Shown one piece after another: positions 37,763-47,090 of a stretch of DNA of 64,000 nucleotides. Under the pieces are notes generated by a model. The model was given only the letters and a program-made list of their open reading frames with translations, searched no databases and was not told the DNA's origin. Location of the stretch: contig JAHHHP010000005.1 of the NCBI GenBank assembly GCA_019359275.1, positions 1-64,000 on the forward strand. The letters are read 5' to 3'. Position 1 is the first letter of the stretch, and every line of letters starts with the position of its first letter. The stretch is from Myxacorys chilensis ATA2-1-KO14 (GTDB lineage: Bacteria; Cyanobacteriota; Cyanobacteriia; Leptolyngbyales; Leptolyngbyaceae). The translations under genes and the position numbers were made by a program.

Positions 37763-40042
37763 CTATTGTGCGATCGTAACGGGTTCTAGACCATCGTAGT
37801 GAGAACGGACAGATCCGATGATAGTGCTGTGAACGTATCCTGCGGCTTTAAGAGACGATAGACAGGGATTGGCATGAGCCGATGGCACAGCAGCAAGCAA
37901 TCCACCTGAGGTTTGCGGATCAAACAGGAGTGGGAAGGCTGGGTGAGAGCGGACAGCAGAAAGGTCTTCGATCCATTGACTCGCTCGGATATTCTGCGGG
38001 TAAAGAGAACTGAAAATTTCTTGCTCAACACAAGCTTGCGCCCCTTCCAGAAAGGAAAGTGCTTCTAAAGACAGCGTGACCGCAACCTTTGAAGCGCGTA
38101 CCATTTCAAGCAAATGTCCCAATAGCCCAAATCCCGTAATATCGGTGCAAGCGGTTGCGCCATGCTTGAGAAAGCAGTCCGCCGCGTCTTGATTGGACAG
38201 GAGCATCGATGCGATCGCACCATCGATCCATCCTGCTTTTGCTTTTTGGCGCATCTCGGCAGCAAACAGGGTTCCGGTGCCCAGAGGTTTGGTCAGAATT
38301 AGAACTTGTCCGGCTTGCATTCCGGTTTTTCGCAGCAATCGATCTGGATCTGCGACTCCATTACAAGTTAAGCCAAACGCGAGTTTTTCGCCTTCAACAG
38401 TGTGCCCGCCAATCAAAACAGCCTGCGATCGCTGCAAGGTTTTAACGGCTCCTGAAAGGAGTTGATAGAGCATTTCTTCTTGTTTGACTTCGGTTGCGTA
38501 GGGGAGGGTTGCGATCGCAAGAGCGCTCTGTGGTGTTGCACCCATCGCAAACAGATCACTCAAACTATGATTCGTGCTAATTTGCCCAAATAAAAATGGA
38601 TCGCTCACTAACGCGGGAAAGTAATCGATTGTTTGCACCATTGCTGTTCCCGATGGAATTTGCATCACAGCCGCATCATCAGGATCATCAAGTCCAATCA
38701 AAATATCATTGCGTTGAGGATTGGGTAATTCATCTCCAATGCGTTGTAAAACTCGTTCTAAGATGCTACTACCGACTTTTGCACCACAGCCTAGACAGCG
38801 CATTTGCTCCACAATAGCGCGAGTGCGATTCGTCTCCTTCGTCCTAGGTGTTGTCATTGATGTTGCCATTGTCGCTTCTAACTCAGTAAAGCGATTCATA
38901 AACGCTCGATCAATACGATCTTTGACTGTCCACAACCAGCCCGCCTGAAATCCCAACTGCCCATAAGATGCAACGGCTGACTGGTCGCCAGTTCCAATCA
39001 AACTGAGATAGTTTTTCTGCGGTCGATAGGGCTTCAATGGTTTTGCCAGCAGAGCATGTTGGAGATTTCGGAATAGCGGCTTTCCCTGACGCACTGCAAA
39101 CACACCCGCTTTTGGTCGAGAATAGTTCACCATTGTGGCAACATCTCCCGCCGCAAAAACTTGGGAATGGGAGACCGATTGTAAGGTGTCATTAACTAGA
39201 ACGAATCCATCCGAGTCAACGGTCAATCCCGATTCTGCTAGCCACTTTGGAGCCGTTGCTTGCGTCACCCAAACGGTTTCATCACATGGAACCATTAGTC
39301 CCGATTCACATACGATCGCATCATTCTCAATTTCCTGAACCGTTTCTCCTAAATGGAGTTGAATCCCGCGATTGGCTCTATTAAGCTCCGAAGAACCACG
39401 CAAAAGTTGCTCGAAATGCCGTTGCACCCACGCATTATGCTTTGGCATTAGCGTTTGGCTACGCTGAAATAAATGAATTGTGAAATCATCCGATTCGGGT
39501 TGACAACGCAGATCACGCAATCGATGTTGCATATTCAACGCAAGTTCAACGCCACCAGTTCCACCACCAACAATGCCAAGGCTCAGATTCGGTGGAACAT
39601 TTTCACTTAACCGATACCACCACTTTAGAAACGTTGCAATTGGTTTTGCGGCTACGTGGTGTTTAGAGTCCGGAAACGCTGACGGTAATTTTGGTGTGCT
39701 GCCAGTATCAATCGATACAACATCAAATGCGATCGCAGGATGATTAGCACATTGCACGCGATCATGGATCAGATCTAATCCGATAACGCGATCGCGGATG
39801 AAATTAACCTGAGCTATTTGACAAAGCGATCGCAGATTAATATGACATTCCTCATACGAGTAAAATCCGGCTACATGTCCTGGCAACATGCCCGAATACG
39901 GCGTATCTGAAGCGTCGCTAATCAGCGTTATTCGGACTCCGGGTAGAGGATGCATGGCAAACATGCGAAGCGCGATCGCGTGGCTGTGCCCACCACCAAC
40001 CAGAACAAGATCTTTAGAAATAGGGTGCGTTGCTCGGTTCAT
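37763..40042 (-). CDS. selD: NAD(P)H dehydrogenase - selenide,water dikinase fusion
   Basis: A 759-residue fusion. The N-terminal ~380 residues are a pyridine-nucleotide-disulfide-type flavoprotein (LVGGGHSHAIALRMF; DTGSTPKLP; a second GIVGGGTGGVELAL; VFAAGDVAT). The C-terminal ~350 residues are SelD, with the active cysteine in CLGCGAKVG, GLDDPDDAAVM, VQTIDYFPALV, GGHTVEG and TDITGFGLLGH. SelD makes selenophosphate from selenide and ATP. The fusion suggests the flavoprotein supplies reduced selenium, by inference. Such fusions are known in cyanobacteria and other bacteria. Cysteine, not Sec, is used. Confidence 0.92.
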   Translation of the reverse strand: MNRATHPISKDLVLVGGGHSHAIALRMFAMHPLPGVRITLISDASDTPYSGMLPGHVAGFYSYEECHINLRSLCQIAQVNFIRDRVIGLDLIHDRVQCANHPAIAFDVVSIDTGSTPKLPSAFPDSKHHVAAKPIATFLKWWYRLSENVPPNLSLGIVGGGTGGVELALNMQHRLRDLRCQPESDDFTIHLFQRSQTLMPKHNAWVQRHFEQLLRGSSELNRANRGIQLHLGETVQEIENDAIVCESGLMVPCDETVWVTQATAPKWLAESGLTVDSDGFVLVNDTLQSVSHSQVFAAGDVATMVNYSRPKAGVFAVRQGKPLFRNLQHALLAKPLKPYRPQKNYLSLIGTGDQSAVASYGQLGFQAGWLWTVKDRIDRAFMNRFTELEATMATSMTTPRTKETNRTRAIVEQMRCLGCGAKVGSSILERVLQRIGDELPNPQRNDILIGLDDPDDAAVMQIPSGTAMVQTIDYFPALVSDPFLFGQISTNHSLSDLFAMGATPQSALAIATLPYATEVKQEEMLYQLLSGAVKTLQRSQAVLIGGHTVEGEKLAFGLTCNGVADPDRLLRKTGMQAGQVLILTKPLGTGTLFAAEMRQKAKAGWIDGAIASMLLSNQDAADCFLKHGATACTDITGFGLLGHLLEMVRASKVAVTLSLEALSFLEGAQACVEQEIFSSLYPQNIRASQWIEDLSAVRSHPAFPLLFDPQTSGGLLAAVPSAHANPCLSSLKAAGYVHSTIIGSVRSHYDGLEPVTIAQ

Positions 40043-40181
40043 CTCTCCATTCTAGAAAAGCCAGCGAATGAATTCTCCGTAAATCTTCTCTATTGAAATA
40101 AAACTGTTGGAATAAAACTTGCGTTGGGAAGAATAGAAAACATCCTGAGAGAAATGAACCCCGTGTGAGTAAAAAGTCAGT

Positions 40182-40961
40182 ATGAAAACCCTAAAATTAG
40201 TGACTGGTCTAGCTTTAGCAGCATTAGTACTGTCAAGCTGCCGTAGCAATAATGTCGCCAACCAAGCAAAGGCACCTTTACCAGCACCTCAGACTTTTTC
40301 CCAGCCTACTGTTCCTGCCGCCAATCCTCCTCTCTCTCCCATCCCGATCGCAGGCATGATTCAAGTTACGAACGGATCAACGCGATTAACTGAGGTTGCA
40401 ACAAATTCCTCTCAGCCTGACACGCCCGACCGTGATCCGTTTGCAGCATTACCGCCGGGTGACTTAAGAGCGAGCCCAACGGTGGCGGCTCAGTTTGCAG
40501 CAACTACCCCTCAGCCTGCTGCTACTAAGCCACAAGCCAGTAAATCACAGGCCAGCGCCAAGCTCAGCTTTAGCCAGTCGATGCCATTGCCAAGAGTACA
40601 AGTCAAACCAACGGCGCTAAGTTCGCAACCTGTGCAAACGGCGATTCTACCTGTCCCTGCGCCTATTACGGTTCTTCCTTCTTTACCCGTAGCGCCTCCC
40701 CCAGCCGAAACGTTTCAAGCAGCACCCCCAACCCTTACAAACTTAGCCGACACCGTAGCAATTACTGGTGTGCTGCAAGTGGGCGGTAAGTTGACAGCGA
40801 TCGTGCAAGAACCCGACGCTTCAGCGCGATATGTGCAGTCTGGAGACTACCTTGCCAATGGGAAAGTTCTGCTGAAGCGCATCACCATGAGCAAAAACGG
40901 ACAGCCTACCGTGATTCTTCAGCAAAATGGTCAAGAAGTGCTGAAAACGTTGGGTGCGTAA
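40182..40961 (+). CDS. proline-rich lipoprotein with PilP/GspC-like C-terminus
   Basis: A 259-residue protein with a lipobox LSSC (cysteine near residue 20). A long Pro/Ala/Gln/Ser-rich, disordered linker (about residues 25-180) leads to a compact beta domain of about 65 residues (ITGVLQVGGKLTAIVQEPD...YVQSGDYLANGKVLLKRI). This last part resembles the HR-like domains of PilP and GspC, which link inner membrane and secretin complexes, but the resemblance is weak. It starts with ATG 40182 and has its own strong terminator. The role in pilus or secretion is speculative. Confidence 0.6.
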   Translation: MKTLKLVTGLALAALVLSSCRSNNVANQAKAPLPAPQTFSQPTVPAANPPLSPIPIAGMIQVTNGSTRLTEVATNSSQPDTPDRDPFAALPPGDLRASPTVAAQFAATTPQPAATKPQASKSQASAKLSFSQSMPLPRVQVKPTALSSQPVQTAILPVPAPITVLPSLPVAPPPAETFQAAPPTLTNLADTVAITGVLQVGGKLTAIVQEPDASARYVQSGDYLANGKVLLKRITMSKNGQPTVILQQNGQEVLKTLGA

Positions 40962-41030
40962 GCGCAGCCATTGAACAACATTCGTGACTCAACATCAAAT
41001 AACGTCACAACAGGGTTGGTTTGAACCTCC

Positions 41031-41060
41031 AGAGACATCTAATGTTAGATGTCTCTTTTT
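41031..41060 (+). terminator. terminator after the 40182 lipoprotein
   Basis: Stem AGAGACATCTAA/TTAGATGTCTCT with a very short loop, continuing into TTTT. A strong intrinsic terminator 70 bp past the stop. Confidence 0.92.
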
Positions 41061-41167
41061 ATTAAGAGATGAATCATTTTGGAGAGTGAAACCAATCGGC
41101 AAACTCGATCGTTTAGATTGAAGGAAGCCTAGAGTTGAAGAAAATCCTTCCCATGAAGGAATCAATT

Positions 41168-41719
41168 ATGCCGCATTCTAAACACGCTTCTGGTTCTCAC
41201 GATCCGCTCCGCGAAGCTCCGAAGGGTTTGGCAAAGCCAAGGCTAGAAGATCGACGCGCTCTCACCTTTCAAGAAACTTACATTTGTCCGATTTGCCGCC
41301 ACGGTCACATCGAGTCTCTGACCTTGATGGATGCGTTTGCCTGTAATTTTTGCCGTCACATCTTCACCGCCAATCTGCGAGAGCAGTCTATTCATGTTGA
41401 AGATAGTTCTCAACCCATGACTTGGCGGTGGACGGGGCGAAATTGGCAAGCCGCAAATCAGCTTGATGTCGATCTAACGGTCGTGATCTGGCTAGTAAGC
41501 GTGGCGCTGGTGGTCTTGCCTCCTTCGCTGATTTGGCTTTCGTCTCACGCTTTTCCACCGCTTGACGACAGCCCTGGGTCTTGGCTACCTACGGTTTGGC
41601 TCGGGCTGACTTTTGGGCTGCATTTTGCGTTTGTGTCGTGGTTGATGGCAGAACACTATCAGTTTCCGTTCTATGTCTCGACTAAGGTGCGACTGCAGCG
41701 GTTGTTCGATCAGCGTTAA
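41168..41719 (+). CDS. membrane protein with zinc-ribbon N-terminus
   Basis: A 183-residue protein. A cytoplasmic zinc ribbon (CPICRHGHIESLTLMDAFACNFC, CxxC...CxxC) is followed by two transmembrane helices (about residues 110-133 and 146-170). ATG 41168 is chosen for an AAGGA seven bases before it; TTG 41135 and ATG 41153 are alternatives. The stretch REAPKGLAKPRLED near the start is encoded by a small palindromic repeat. It is not related to a named family that I recognise; the ribbon resembles the one in the TIGR02652 protein at 57032. Confidence 0.7.
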   Translation: MPHSKHASGSHDPLREAPKGLAKPRLEDRRALTFQETYICPICRHGHIESLTLMDAFACNFCRHIFTANLREQSIHVEDSSQPMTWRWTGRNWQAANQLDVDLTVVIWLVSVALVVLPPSLIWLSSHAFPPLDDSPGSWLPTVWLGLTFGLHFAFVSWLMAEHYQFPFYVSTKVRLQRLFDQR

Positions 41720-41814
41720 GCAATTGCGGAAAAAGATTTAGCGTTTGGACGGGGGATCTGCCAAACCTTTTTCGCCTATCGTAGAAGCTGAACCTCCAGT
41801 GTAAAGCTCTCATT

Positions 41815-42744
41815 ATGCCGATGGACTTCAGTGCAGCAATTCCCACGTTTATCATTACTTTGCGGGAGGGTGTCGAGGCGGCTTTAGTCGTTGGAATTGT
41901 CTTGGCATATCTCAATAAATCTAACAAATCTAATCTGAATGGCTGGGTTTACAGTGGCATCGGAACGGGCATTTTAGCCAGTGGTTTAGTGGGTTGGCTG
42001 TTTGTCTGGACGCTGCAACTTCTAGAGCGCTCAAATCAACCTTATGCGCCAGCCTTGAAACCGATTTTAGAAGGCGTGTTTGGAGTCGTTGCGATCGCGC
42101 TACTCAGTTGGATGCTGATCTGGATGACGAAGCAAGCTAAATCTCTCAAATCCGAGGTCGAACAGGAGATTGGTAAAGCGGTCAACCGTGGCGCAGGTTG
42201 GGGAATTTTTGGAATTATTTTCTTTGCAGTTCTGAGAGAAGGGTTTGAAACGGTTGTCTTTATTGCGGCTCAGTTTCAGCAAGGCTGGCTTCCGGTCGTT
42301 GGCGCGATCGCTGGGTTAATTGGCGCGATCGCGATCGGAATCGCGTTGTTCAAACTGGGGATCAAAATCAACTTACGGCAGTTCTTTCAAGTGATGGGTG
42401 TGTTTCTCCTGCTGATCGTTTCAGGATTGGTGATCTCAGCACTTGCCCATTTCGATAAAGGTGCGTTTATTCTGTCTCAGCTTGATTCGCGGTTTGCTTC
42501 GGTTTGCGTTGCCGCCACACAGCAGTCCTGCGTCTTAGGAAGTTTAGTCTGGGACACGTCGCAAGCATTACCAGCTAAACAATTTCCCGGCATTATTTTG
42601 CACACGCTGTTTGGATATGTGGATCATCTGTATTTCGTCGAAGCGATCGCATACGTTCTATTTTTGCTAACTGTCGGCGGTCTTTACTTGCAAAGCTTAG
42701 GTACAACATCGGCTCCTCCTCAGCGTAACGCCGTTGAAAGCTGA
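41815..42744 (+). CDS. FTR1/EfeU-family iron permease
   Basis: A 309-residue membrane protein with about seven transmembrane helices and two copies of the iron-binding motif REGxE: REGVEA (near residue 19) and REGFET (near residue 142). It imports iron across the cytoplasmic membrane, in some bacteria after oxidation by an EfeO/EfeB partner. No partner is encoded nearby. ATG 41815 directly precedes the first helix. It is preceded by a 95-bp gap, where a Fur-type site was not found. Confidence 0.9.
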   Translation: MPMDFSAAIPTFIITLREGVEAALVVGIVLAYLNKSNKSNLNGWVYSGIGTGILASGLVGWLFVWTLQLLERSNQPYAPALKPILEGVFGVVAIALLSWMLIWMTKQAKSLKSEVEQEIGKAVNRGAGWGIFGIIFFAVLREGFETVVFIAAQFQQGWLPVVGAIAGLIGAIAIGIALFKLGIKINLRQFFQVMGVFLLLIVSGLVISALAHFDKGAFILSQLDSRFASVCVAATQQSCVLGSLVWDTSQALPAKQFPGIILHTLFGYVDHLYFVEAIAYVLFLLTVGGLYLQSLGTTSAPPQRNAVES

Positions 42745-42882
42745 TAAAATTTGGGCGCTAACCGACAGCATGATTTGCCAATTTATCAGAACGACTCGGG
42801 TGATGCTCCTAGCTTTGTCTGGAACAATACTTACAGTATTGAATCTGTAAAGTGTGAGCAGTCATATAGCGCTAGGTGAACA

Positions 42883-43467
42883 GTGGGATTTAAAAGATCT
42901 GAAGAAAGAAGCGATTTTTTGGAAGCGGCAGCACTTCAAAAGCTAATTGTTGCGGCTATGAAGAAAGCCTCTGAAAGACATCCGCAAGAGCTAGCGGCAT
43001 TGCTACATCAAATTTGCGATCAATACAATGCCGCTAGTTCACAAGTTCAATCTGAAGTTGCAGAATTAATTCAAGAACTTAAAAACTTAGTTGGAGAGTT
43101 TGATACATCAACCTCAGCCAATCAAGCTTCAATCCCCTCAAATTCAAACCCCTCAAATCCAAAGAGGTGGATTGCGGTTACGGCTGCATGTGCTGTGGTC
43201 TCCGCTCTCAGCGTCATCGGATTTCAATCAGTGCGTCAATCTACTGCAATTAGCCCTCCGCGCAACTCCGAAGGAATCGCGCCTCAATCTCCATCGTGGG
43301 GCAACGAATCTGGCGTCAATTCAGCTTTAGATTCAGCGTGTTCTGGAGTCAATCCAAAGCGAGTAGCGGTCAGCGGCTATCGTCGCAGCAACGGGCAATA
43401 CATCTTCCCTCATGAGCGAACTGCACCAAATCAAACTACGTCTGACAATTTAGCAACTTGTCGATGA
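42883..43467 (+). CDS. hypothetical protein with coiled coil and one membrane helix
   Basis: A 194-residue protein starting at GTG 42883. The N-terminal ~75 residues are helical and acidic (AALQKLIVAAMKKASERHPQELAALL...VAELIQELKNLV). A Ser/Asn/Pro-rich linker precedes a transmembrane helix (about residues 92-112). The C-terminal ~80 residues contain two cysteines and YRRSNGQYIFPHERTAP. The linker just after the helix (PPRNSEGIAPQ) is encoded by a copy of a small palindromic repeat. Function unknown. Confidence 0.6.
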   Translation: MGFKRSEERSDFLEAAALQKLIVAAMKKASERHPQELAALLHQICDQYNAASSQVQSEVAELIQELKNLVGEFDTSTSANQASIPSNSNPSNPKRWIAVTAACAVVSALSVIGFQSVRQSTAISPPRNSEGIAPQSPSWGNESGVNSALDSACSGVNPKRVAVSGYRRSNGQYIFPHERTAPNQTTSDNLATCR

Positions 43468-43501
43468 GAATCTAAAGTCTGAAATTGGGAGTTCCGGCTT
43501 A

Positions 43502-43542
43502 GATGAAACTAGGTTTTGTCCCGATGAAGCCAGGTTTTGTCC
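43502..43542. repeat. 20-bp unit repeated twice
   Basis: The unit GATGAARCYAGGTTTTGTCC occurs at 43502-43521 and 43523-43542 (two differences), just after the 42883 gene and upstream of tRNA-Lys. Confidence 0.85.
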
Positions 43543-43611
43543 AAAGTCTAAAATATTTTTCTCCACTTTCTAGAGATACGTGCTATTGTGGTTAAGGTCA
43601 AAACACCGCAA

Positions 43612-43683
43612 GGGTCGCTAGCTCAGCGGTAGAGCATTCGGCTTTTAACCGACTGGTCCCGGGTTCGAATCCCGGGCGACCCA
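43612..43683 (+). tRNA. tRNA-Lys (UUU)
   Basis: A 72-nt cloverleaf. The acceptor arm GGGTCGC/GCGACCC has discriminator A. The D-arm GCTC/GAGC, the anticodon loop CTTTTAA with anticodon TTT, and the T-arm CCGGG/CCCGG around TTCGAAT are all present. The 3' CCA is not encoded. The first anticodon-stem pair is a T-C mismatch. This tRNA is a substrate of the 2-thio/2-seleno-uridine wobble modification, so it links to mnmH/selD in the same window. Confidence 0.97.
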
Positions 43684-43803
43684 TAAAATAGCTGTTAGTT
43701 CGTAGTCTGTCAGTCGTCATTAGGAAAAACTTTTCCAGTGCGAGTTGTGGGCTACGAATTCTTTTTCCGGTACGATGAAAGACTCCCTTCAGCATAGACA
43801 CTC

Positions 43804-44889
43804 ATGGGCAGTACATTTGGGCATCTGTTTCGCATTAGCACATTTGGAGAATCACATGGCGGCGGTGTGGGTGTGGTAATTGATGGTTGCCCACCGCTCA
43901 TTGAGATTTCAGCAGAAGAAATTCAGGTGGAGCTAGATCGGCGGCGTCCAGGACAAAGCAAAATTACGACGCCTCGCAAAGAAGCGGATCAGTGTGAAAT
44001 TCTATCGGGCGTGTTTGAAGGAAAGACGCTGGGAACGCCGATCGCAATGTTGGTGCGAAACAAAGACCAGCGATCGCAGGATTACGATGAGATGTCGGTG
44101 AAATATCGTCCGTCTCATGCGGATGCAACCTATGACGCAAAGTATGGGATTCGCAACTGGCAGGGCGGCGGGCGATCTTCGGCGCGAGAAACGATTGGAC
44201 GAGTCGCAGCAGGCGCGATCGCTAAGAAGATCCTCAAAGAAGCGGCAAATGTTGAAATCATCGCCTATGTCAAGCGCATCAAAGACATCGAAGCGATGAT
44301 CGATCCGAGTGCTGTAACGATGGATCAAGTTGAGAGTAATATTGTGCGGTGTCCGGATGCGGAGTGCAGCGATCGTATGATCGATTTGATCGAGCAAGTC
44401 CGCAATCAGGGCGACTCGATCGGTGGCGTAGTCGAATGTGTAGCAAGACGGGTTCCGGTGGGGCTGGGCGATCCCGTTTTTGACAAAGTAGAAGCCGACT
44501 TAGCGAAAGCGGTCATGTCCTTACCTGCAACCAAAGGGTTTGAAATTGGCTCAGGCTTTGCCGGAACGCTGCTCACTGGAAGCGAACACAACGACGAGTT
44601 CTATTCTGATAGCGGCACAATCCGAACGATGACGAATCGCTCTGGCGGTGTGCAAGGCGGCATCTCGAATGGTGAAGACATTGTGATACGAATTGCCTTC
44701 AAGCCAACGGCAACGATTCGCAAAGAACAGCGTACTGTGACGAATGATGGAGAAGAAGTCACACTGGCAGCGAAAGGTCGCCATGATCCATGCGTATTGC
44801 CGAGAGCTGTGCCAATGGTTGAAGCGATGGTGGCGCTGGTGTTGTGCGATCACTTCTTACGGCAACGCGGACAGTGCGGATTGTCCTAG
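43804..44889 (+). CDS. aroC: chorismate synthase
   Basis: A 361-residue AroC. It has [26 protein letters not shown] at the N-terminus, the FMN/substrate region [13 protein letters not shown], the [19 protein letters not shown] block, and the [25 protein letters not shown] motif near the C-terminus. It performs the last step of the shikimate pathway, converting EPSP to chorismate. It starts at ATG 43804, 121 bp after tRNA-Lys. The gap contains a palindromic element also found upstream of folP. Confidence 0.97.
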   Translation: MGSTFGHLFRISTFGESHGGGVGVVIDGCPPLIEISAEEIQVELDRRRPGQSKITTPRKEADQCEILSGVFEGKTLGTPIAMLVRNKDQRSQDYDEMSVKYRPSHADATYDAKYGIRNWQGGGRSSARETIGRVAAGAIAKKILKEAANVEIIAYVKRIKDIEAMIDPSAVTMDQVESNIVRCPDAECSDRMIDLIEQVRNQGDSIGGVVECVARRVPVGLGDPVFDKVEADLAKAVMSLPATKGFEIGSGFAGTLLTGSEHNDEFYSDSGTIRTMTNRSGGVQGGISNGEDIVIRIAFKPTATIRKEQRTVTNDGEEVTLAAKGRHDPCVLPRAVPMVEAMVALVLCDHFLRQRGQCGLS

Positions 44890-44928
44890 AAACATCTCAC
44901 TCAGGTTTGTATCAATGTCTGATAGCTT

Positions 44929-45804
44929 CTATGCGCTAAGGGCCTTGCTAACACTGCTTTTCTGCCTGTTTCTTACGAATACCGTTTTATCTTTTCGTTG
45001 AACCTCAAATAGGTCAATTGCCTTAATTAAACCGCTCAGCTTTGCGTATCCGTAGTTGCGTGGGTTAAACCATGCTTGATTTGAAAGGGAAATGCCAATT
45101 TGCCCCAGCTCTGACCAGCCGCTGTCATCTTGAGTGTCAGCAACAGCACTCCTGAGTAGCGCAACCAGTTTGGCGTCTTGTCTCAACTCCTTCGTAGATT
45201 TCCTCGCCCCTGCGGATTGCTTTGCAGTATCTTTTGTGGCTAATACCTTGCACTGTTTCAACTCTTTCGTAGACTTCTTCGACTCGTTGGCAGGTGTAGA
45301 TTTCTTCGACTCGTTGGCAGGTTTCTTTGCATCCGCAAGGTTCTCAGAAGGCTTAGCTTCTCTAGCTTGGCTGAGCTTCTCCAAGTACAAAAATGTAGAA
45401 CAAGCAGAGACAAAAGGGAGAGGTGTTTTCGCTTCACCAAATCCATACACCTTTAAGCCGTTGGTCAAAATACGCATTACCAATGGAGTGAAGTCGCAAT
45501 CACTAGACACTATTGCAAAGGCATCTAGACGCTGCGTATACAGCAAATCCATAGCGTCAATAATTATTGCTGCATCAGTCGCATTCTTTCCTTTTGTATA
45601 GTCAAACTGTTGCACAGGGCGAATAGCACACTTATGCAAACAGTCCTCCCAAGACTTCATTGCAGGACTCTTCCAATTCCCGTAAGCCTTACGGATGTTA
45701 GCAACTCCGTATTTTGCGATTTCAGACAAAATGGCTGAGACTTTTGAAGCGGGAGCATTGTCTGCATCAATTAGGAGAGCAATTTTCAATTCCGATTGCT
45801 GCAT
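44929..45804 (-). CDS. NYN-domain ribonuclease-like protein with C-terminal LOTUS/OST-HTH domain
   Basis: A 291-residue protein. The N-terminal ~145 residues form a NYN (PIN-like, LabA/DUF88) domain with ALLIDADNAP, GKNATDAAIIIDAMDLL and IVSSDCDFTPLV, which contain the acidic metal-binding residues. A linker of about 65 Lys/Ser/Glu-rich residues contains the nine-residue unit PANESKKST twice in tandem. The C-terminal ~70 residues (from GWSELGQIGISLSNQ to the end) match an OST-HTH/LOTUS RNA-binding fold. The protein probably cleaves or binds RNA. LabA of Synechococcus acts in clock output; a similar role here is inference. Confidence 0.8.
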   Translation of the reverse strand: MQQSELKIALLIDADNAPASKVSAILSEIAKYGVANIRKAYGNWKSPAMKSWEDCLHKCAIRPVQQFDYTKGKNATDAAIIIDAMDLLYTQRLDAFAIVSSDCDFTPLVMRILTNGLKVYGFGEAKTPLPFVSACSTFLYLEKLSQAREAKPSENLADAKKPANESKKSTPANESKKSTKELKQCKVLATKDTAKQSAGARKSTKELRQDAKLVALLRSAVADTQDDSGWSELGQIGISLSNQAWFNPRNYGYAKLSGLIKAIDLFEVQRKDKTVFVRNRQKSSVSKALSA

Positions 45805-45913
45805 ACTCGACTAAGGTTTGACATCTACCTTGTCATTTAACCCATAAAGTAGCAGAAACCTATCGCCCTATTTGGGAAATGGCATGCCTTGCGTTGTTAC
45901 CACAGACTAACCT

Positions 45914-46657
45914 TTATCCTGCGATCGAGGATGATAGATTCTCTTCTTGAGCGCCTTCACCAGGTAGTTCTAAACAGTAGCCTGCACCATAGACCGTTTT
46001 GATGTAACGGGGATGACGCGGCTCGGGCTCTAGCTTCGTTCGCAGATGTCGCACATGCACACGAATGGTTTCAATATCATCATCGGGATCGTAGCCCCAC
46101 ACCTCTTTGAGGATCTCGCTGGGGGATACCGTTTGTCCGTGACGCTGAAGCAAGCAGTGCAACAATTCAAATTCCAGGTGGGTTAGCTTCACCGTTTGAC
46201 CAAACCAAATCGCTTCAAACCGCTCTGGAACCAGTACCAACGGGCCATAACTGAGAATTTCTGTATGTTTTGCCGCTTGAGGAATGCGATCAGTACGGCG
46301 CAACAATGCCCGAACCCGTGCCAGCATTTCTTCAACTTCAAACGGCTTCGTCAAATAATCATCCGCCCCTGCATTGAAGCCTTCTACCTTGTTTGAGGTT
46401 TGGCTGAGTGCCGTTAGCATCAAAACCGGGATGTCTGCCGTGCGATCGTCGCGGCGCAATCGCTGACAGATGGTAAATCCATCCACCTGCGGTAACATTA
46501 GGTCGAGCATGATCAGGTCGGGCTGAAGCTGCAACGCCATTGCTTGACCACGAATGCCATCGCCAGCTTGGCTGACATCATAGCCAGCCATCTCTAAATT
46601 GACGGCGACCAACTCAGAAATAGCAGCATCATCATCTATAACGAGTATCCGAGGCAT
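45914..46657 (-). CDS. rpaA: OmpR-family response regulator RpaA
   Basis: A 247-residue response regulator. The receiver (residues 1-120) has the acidic pair IDDD, the phosphate-accepting aspartate in [12 protein letters not shown] and [15 protein letters not shown] with the Thr/Lys switch. The C-terminal winged helix contains [30 protein letters not shown]. The sequence is close to RpaA, the circadian output regulator that also affects phycobilisome energy transfer, by my recollection of family sequences; RpaB is the main alternative. ATG 46657 is chosen because IDDD begins six residues later. Confidence 0.85.
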   Translation of the reverse strand: MPRILVIDDDAAISELVAVNLEMAGYDVSQAGDGIRGQAMALQLQPDLIMLDLMLPQVDGFTICQRLRRDDRTADIPVLMLTALSQTSNKVEGFNAGADDYLTKPFEVEEMLARVRALLRRTDRIPQAAKHTEILSYGPLVLVPERFEAIWFGQTVKLTHLEFELLHCLLQRHGQTVSPSEILKEVWGYDPDDDIETIRVHVRHLRTKLEPEPRHPRYIKTVYGAGYCLELPGEGAQEENLSSSIAG

Positions 46658-47090
46658 TGTGTAAGGCGTTCTGCTAAAGGGTCTTCGATCCAAACTGAAA
46701 TCTTCAAATAGTATGAAGATTCCTGCTCAGATTATACGCAAGGATCCTATTTCTTTCGCTATATAAATTTTATTACAAAAAAGAAATTTTTATGCCCTTA
46801 GATTAACCTTTTGTATCGGAGGCGTTACAAAGAATGATAATGCCGACTTTATTCCTGTTTATGTAGCGTTATCGGAGGTGTCCCTCCTCACGAAGCAGGT
46901 CGCAATCCCTTAATTCATTGCTTGACAAAGCATTAAATTATTGCCTTAACGATCACTCAATCCAATACACGTAGAGGAACGCTAGAATCTGATCCCCGAT
47001 CGTTAGAATCTGATCCCCATAGAACTTTTTATCTACCAATTTGCTTTACAATTTGGGCAATCGATCGCTAACTAGTTCTCAAAACATCCT
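46658..47090. other. divergent control region between rpaA and the GH57 gene
   Basis: About 430 bp without a gene. It contains AT-rich stretches (TATATAAATTTTATTAC near 46761-46777), one GTTACAAAG (about 46825-46833) that resembles a half HLR1/RpaB-type element, and a 15-bp unit TAGAATCTGATCCCC repeated at 46983-46997 and 47004-47018 (21-bp period). The repeat lies 73 bp before the GH57 start. Regulator identities are not shown by the sequence. Confidence 0.5.

Noticed and set aside
42883..43467. Anti-sigma factor with one membrane helix
   Set aside because: Topology fits, but no zinc-binding HxxxCxxC motif and no adjacent sigma factor gene exist.
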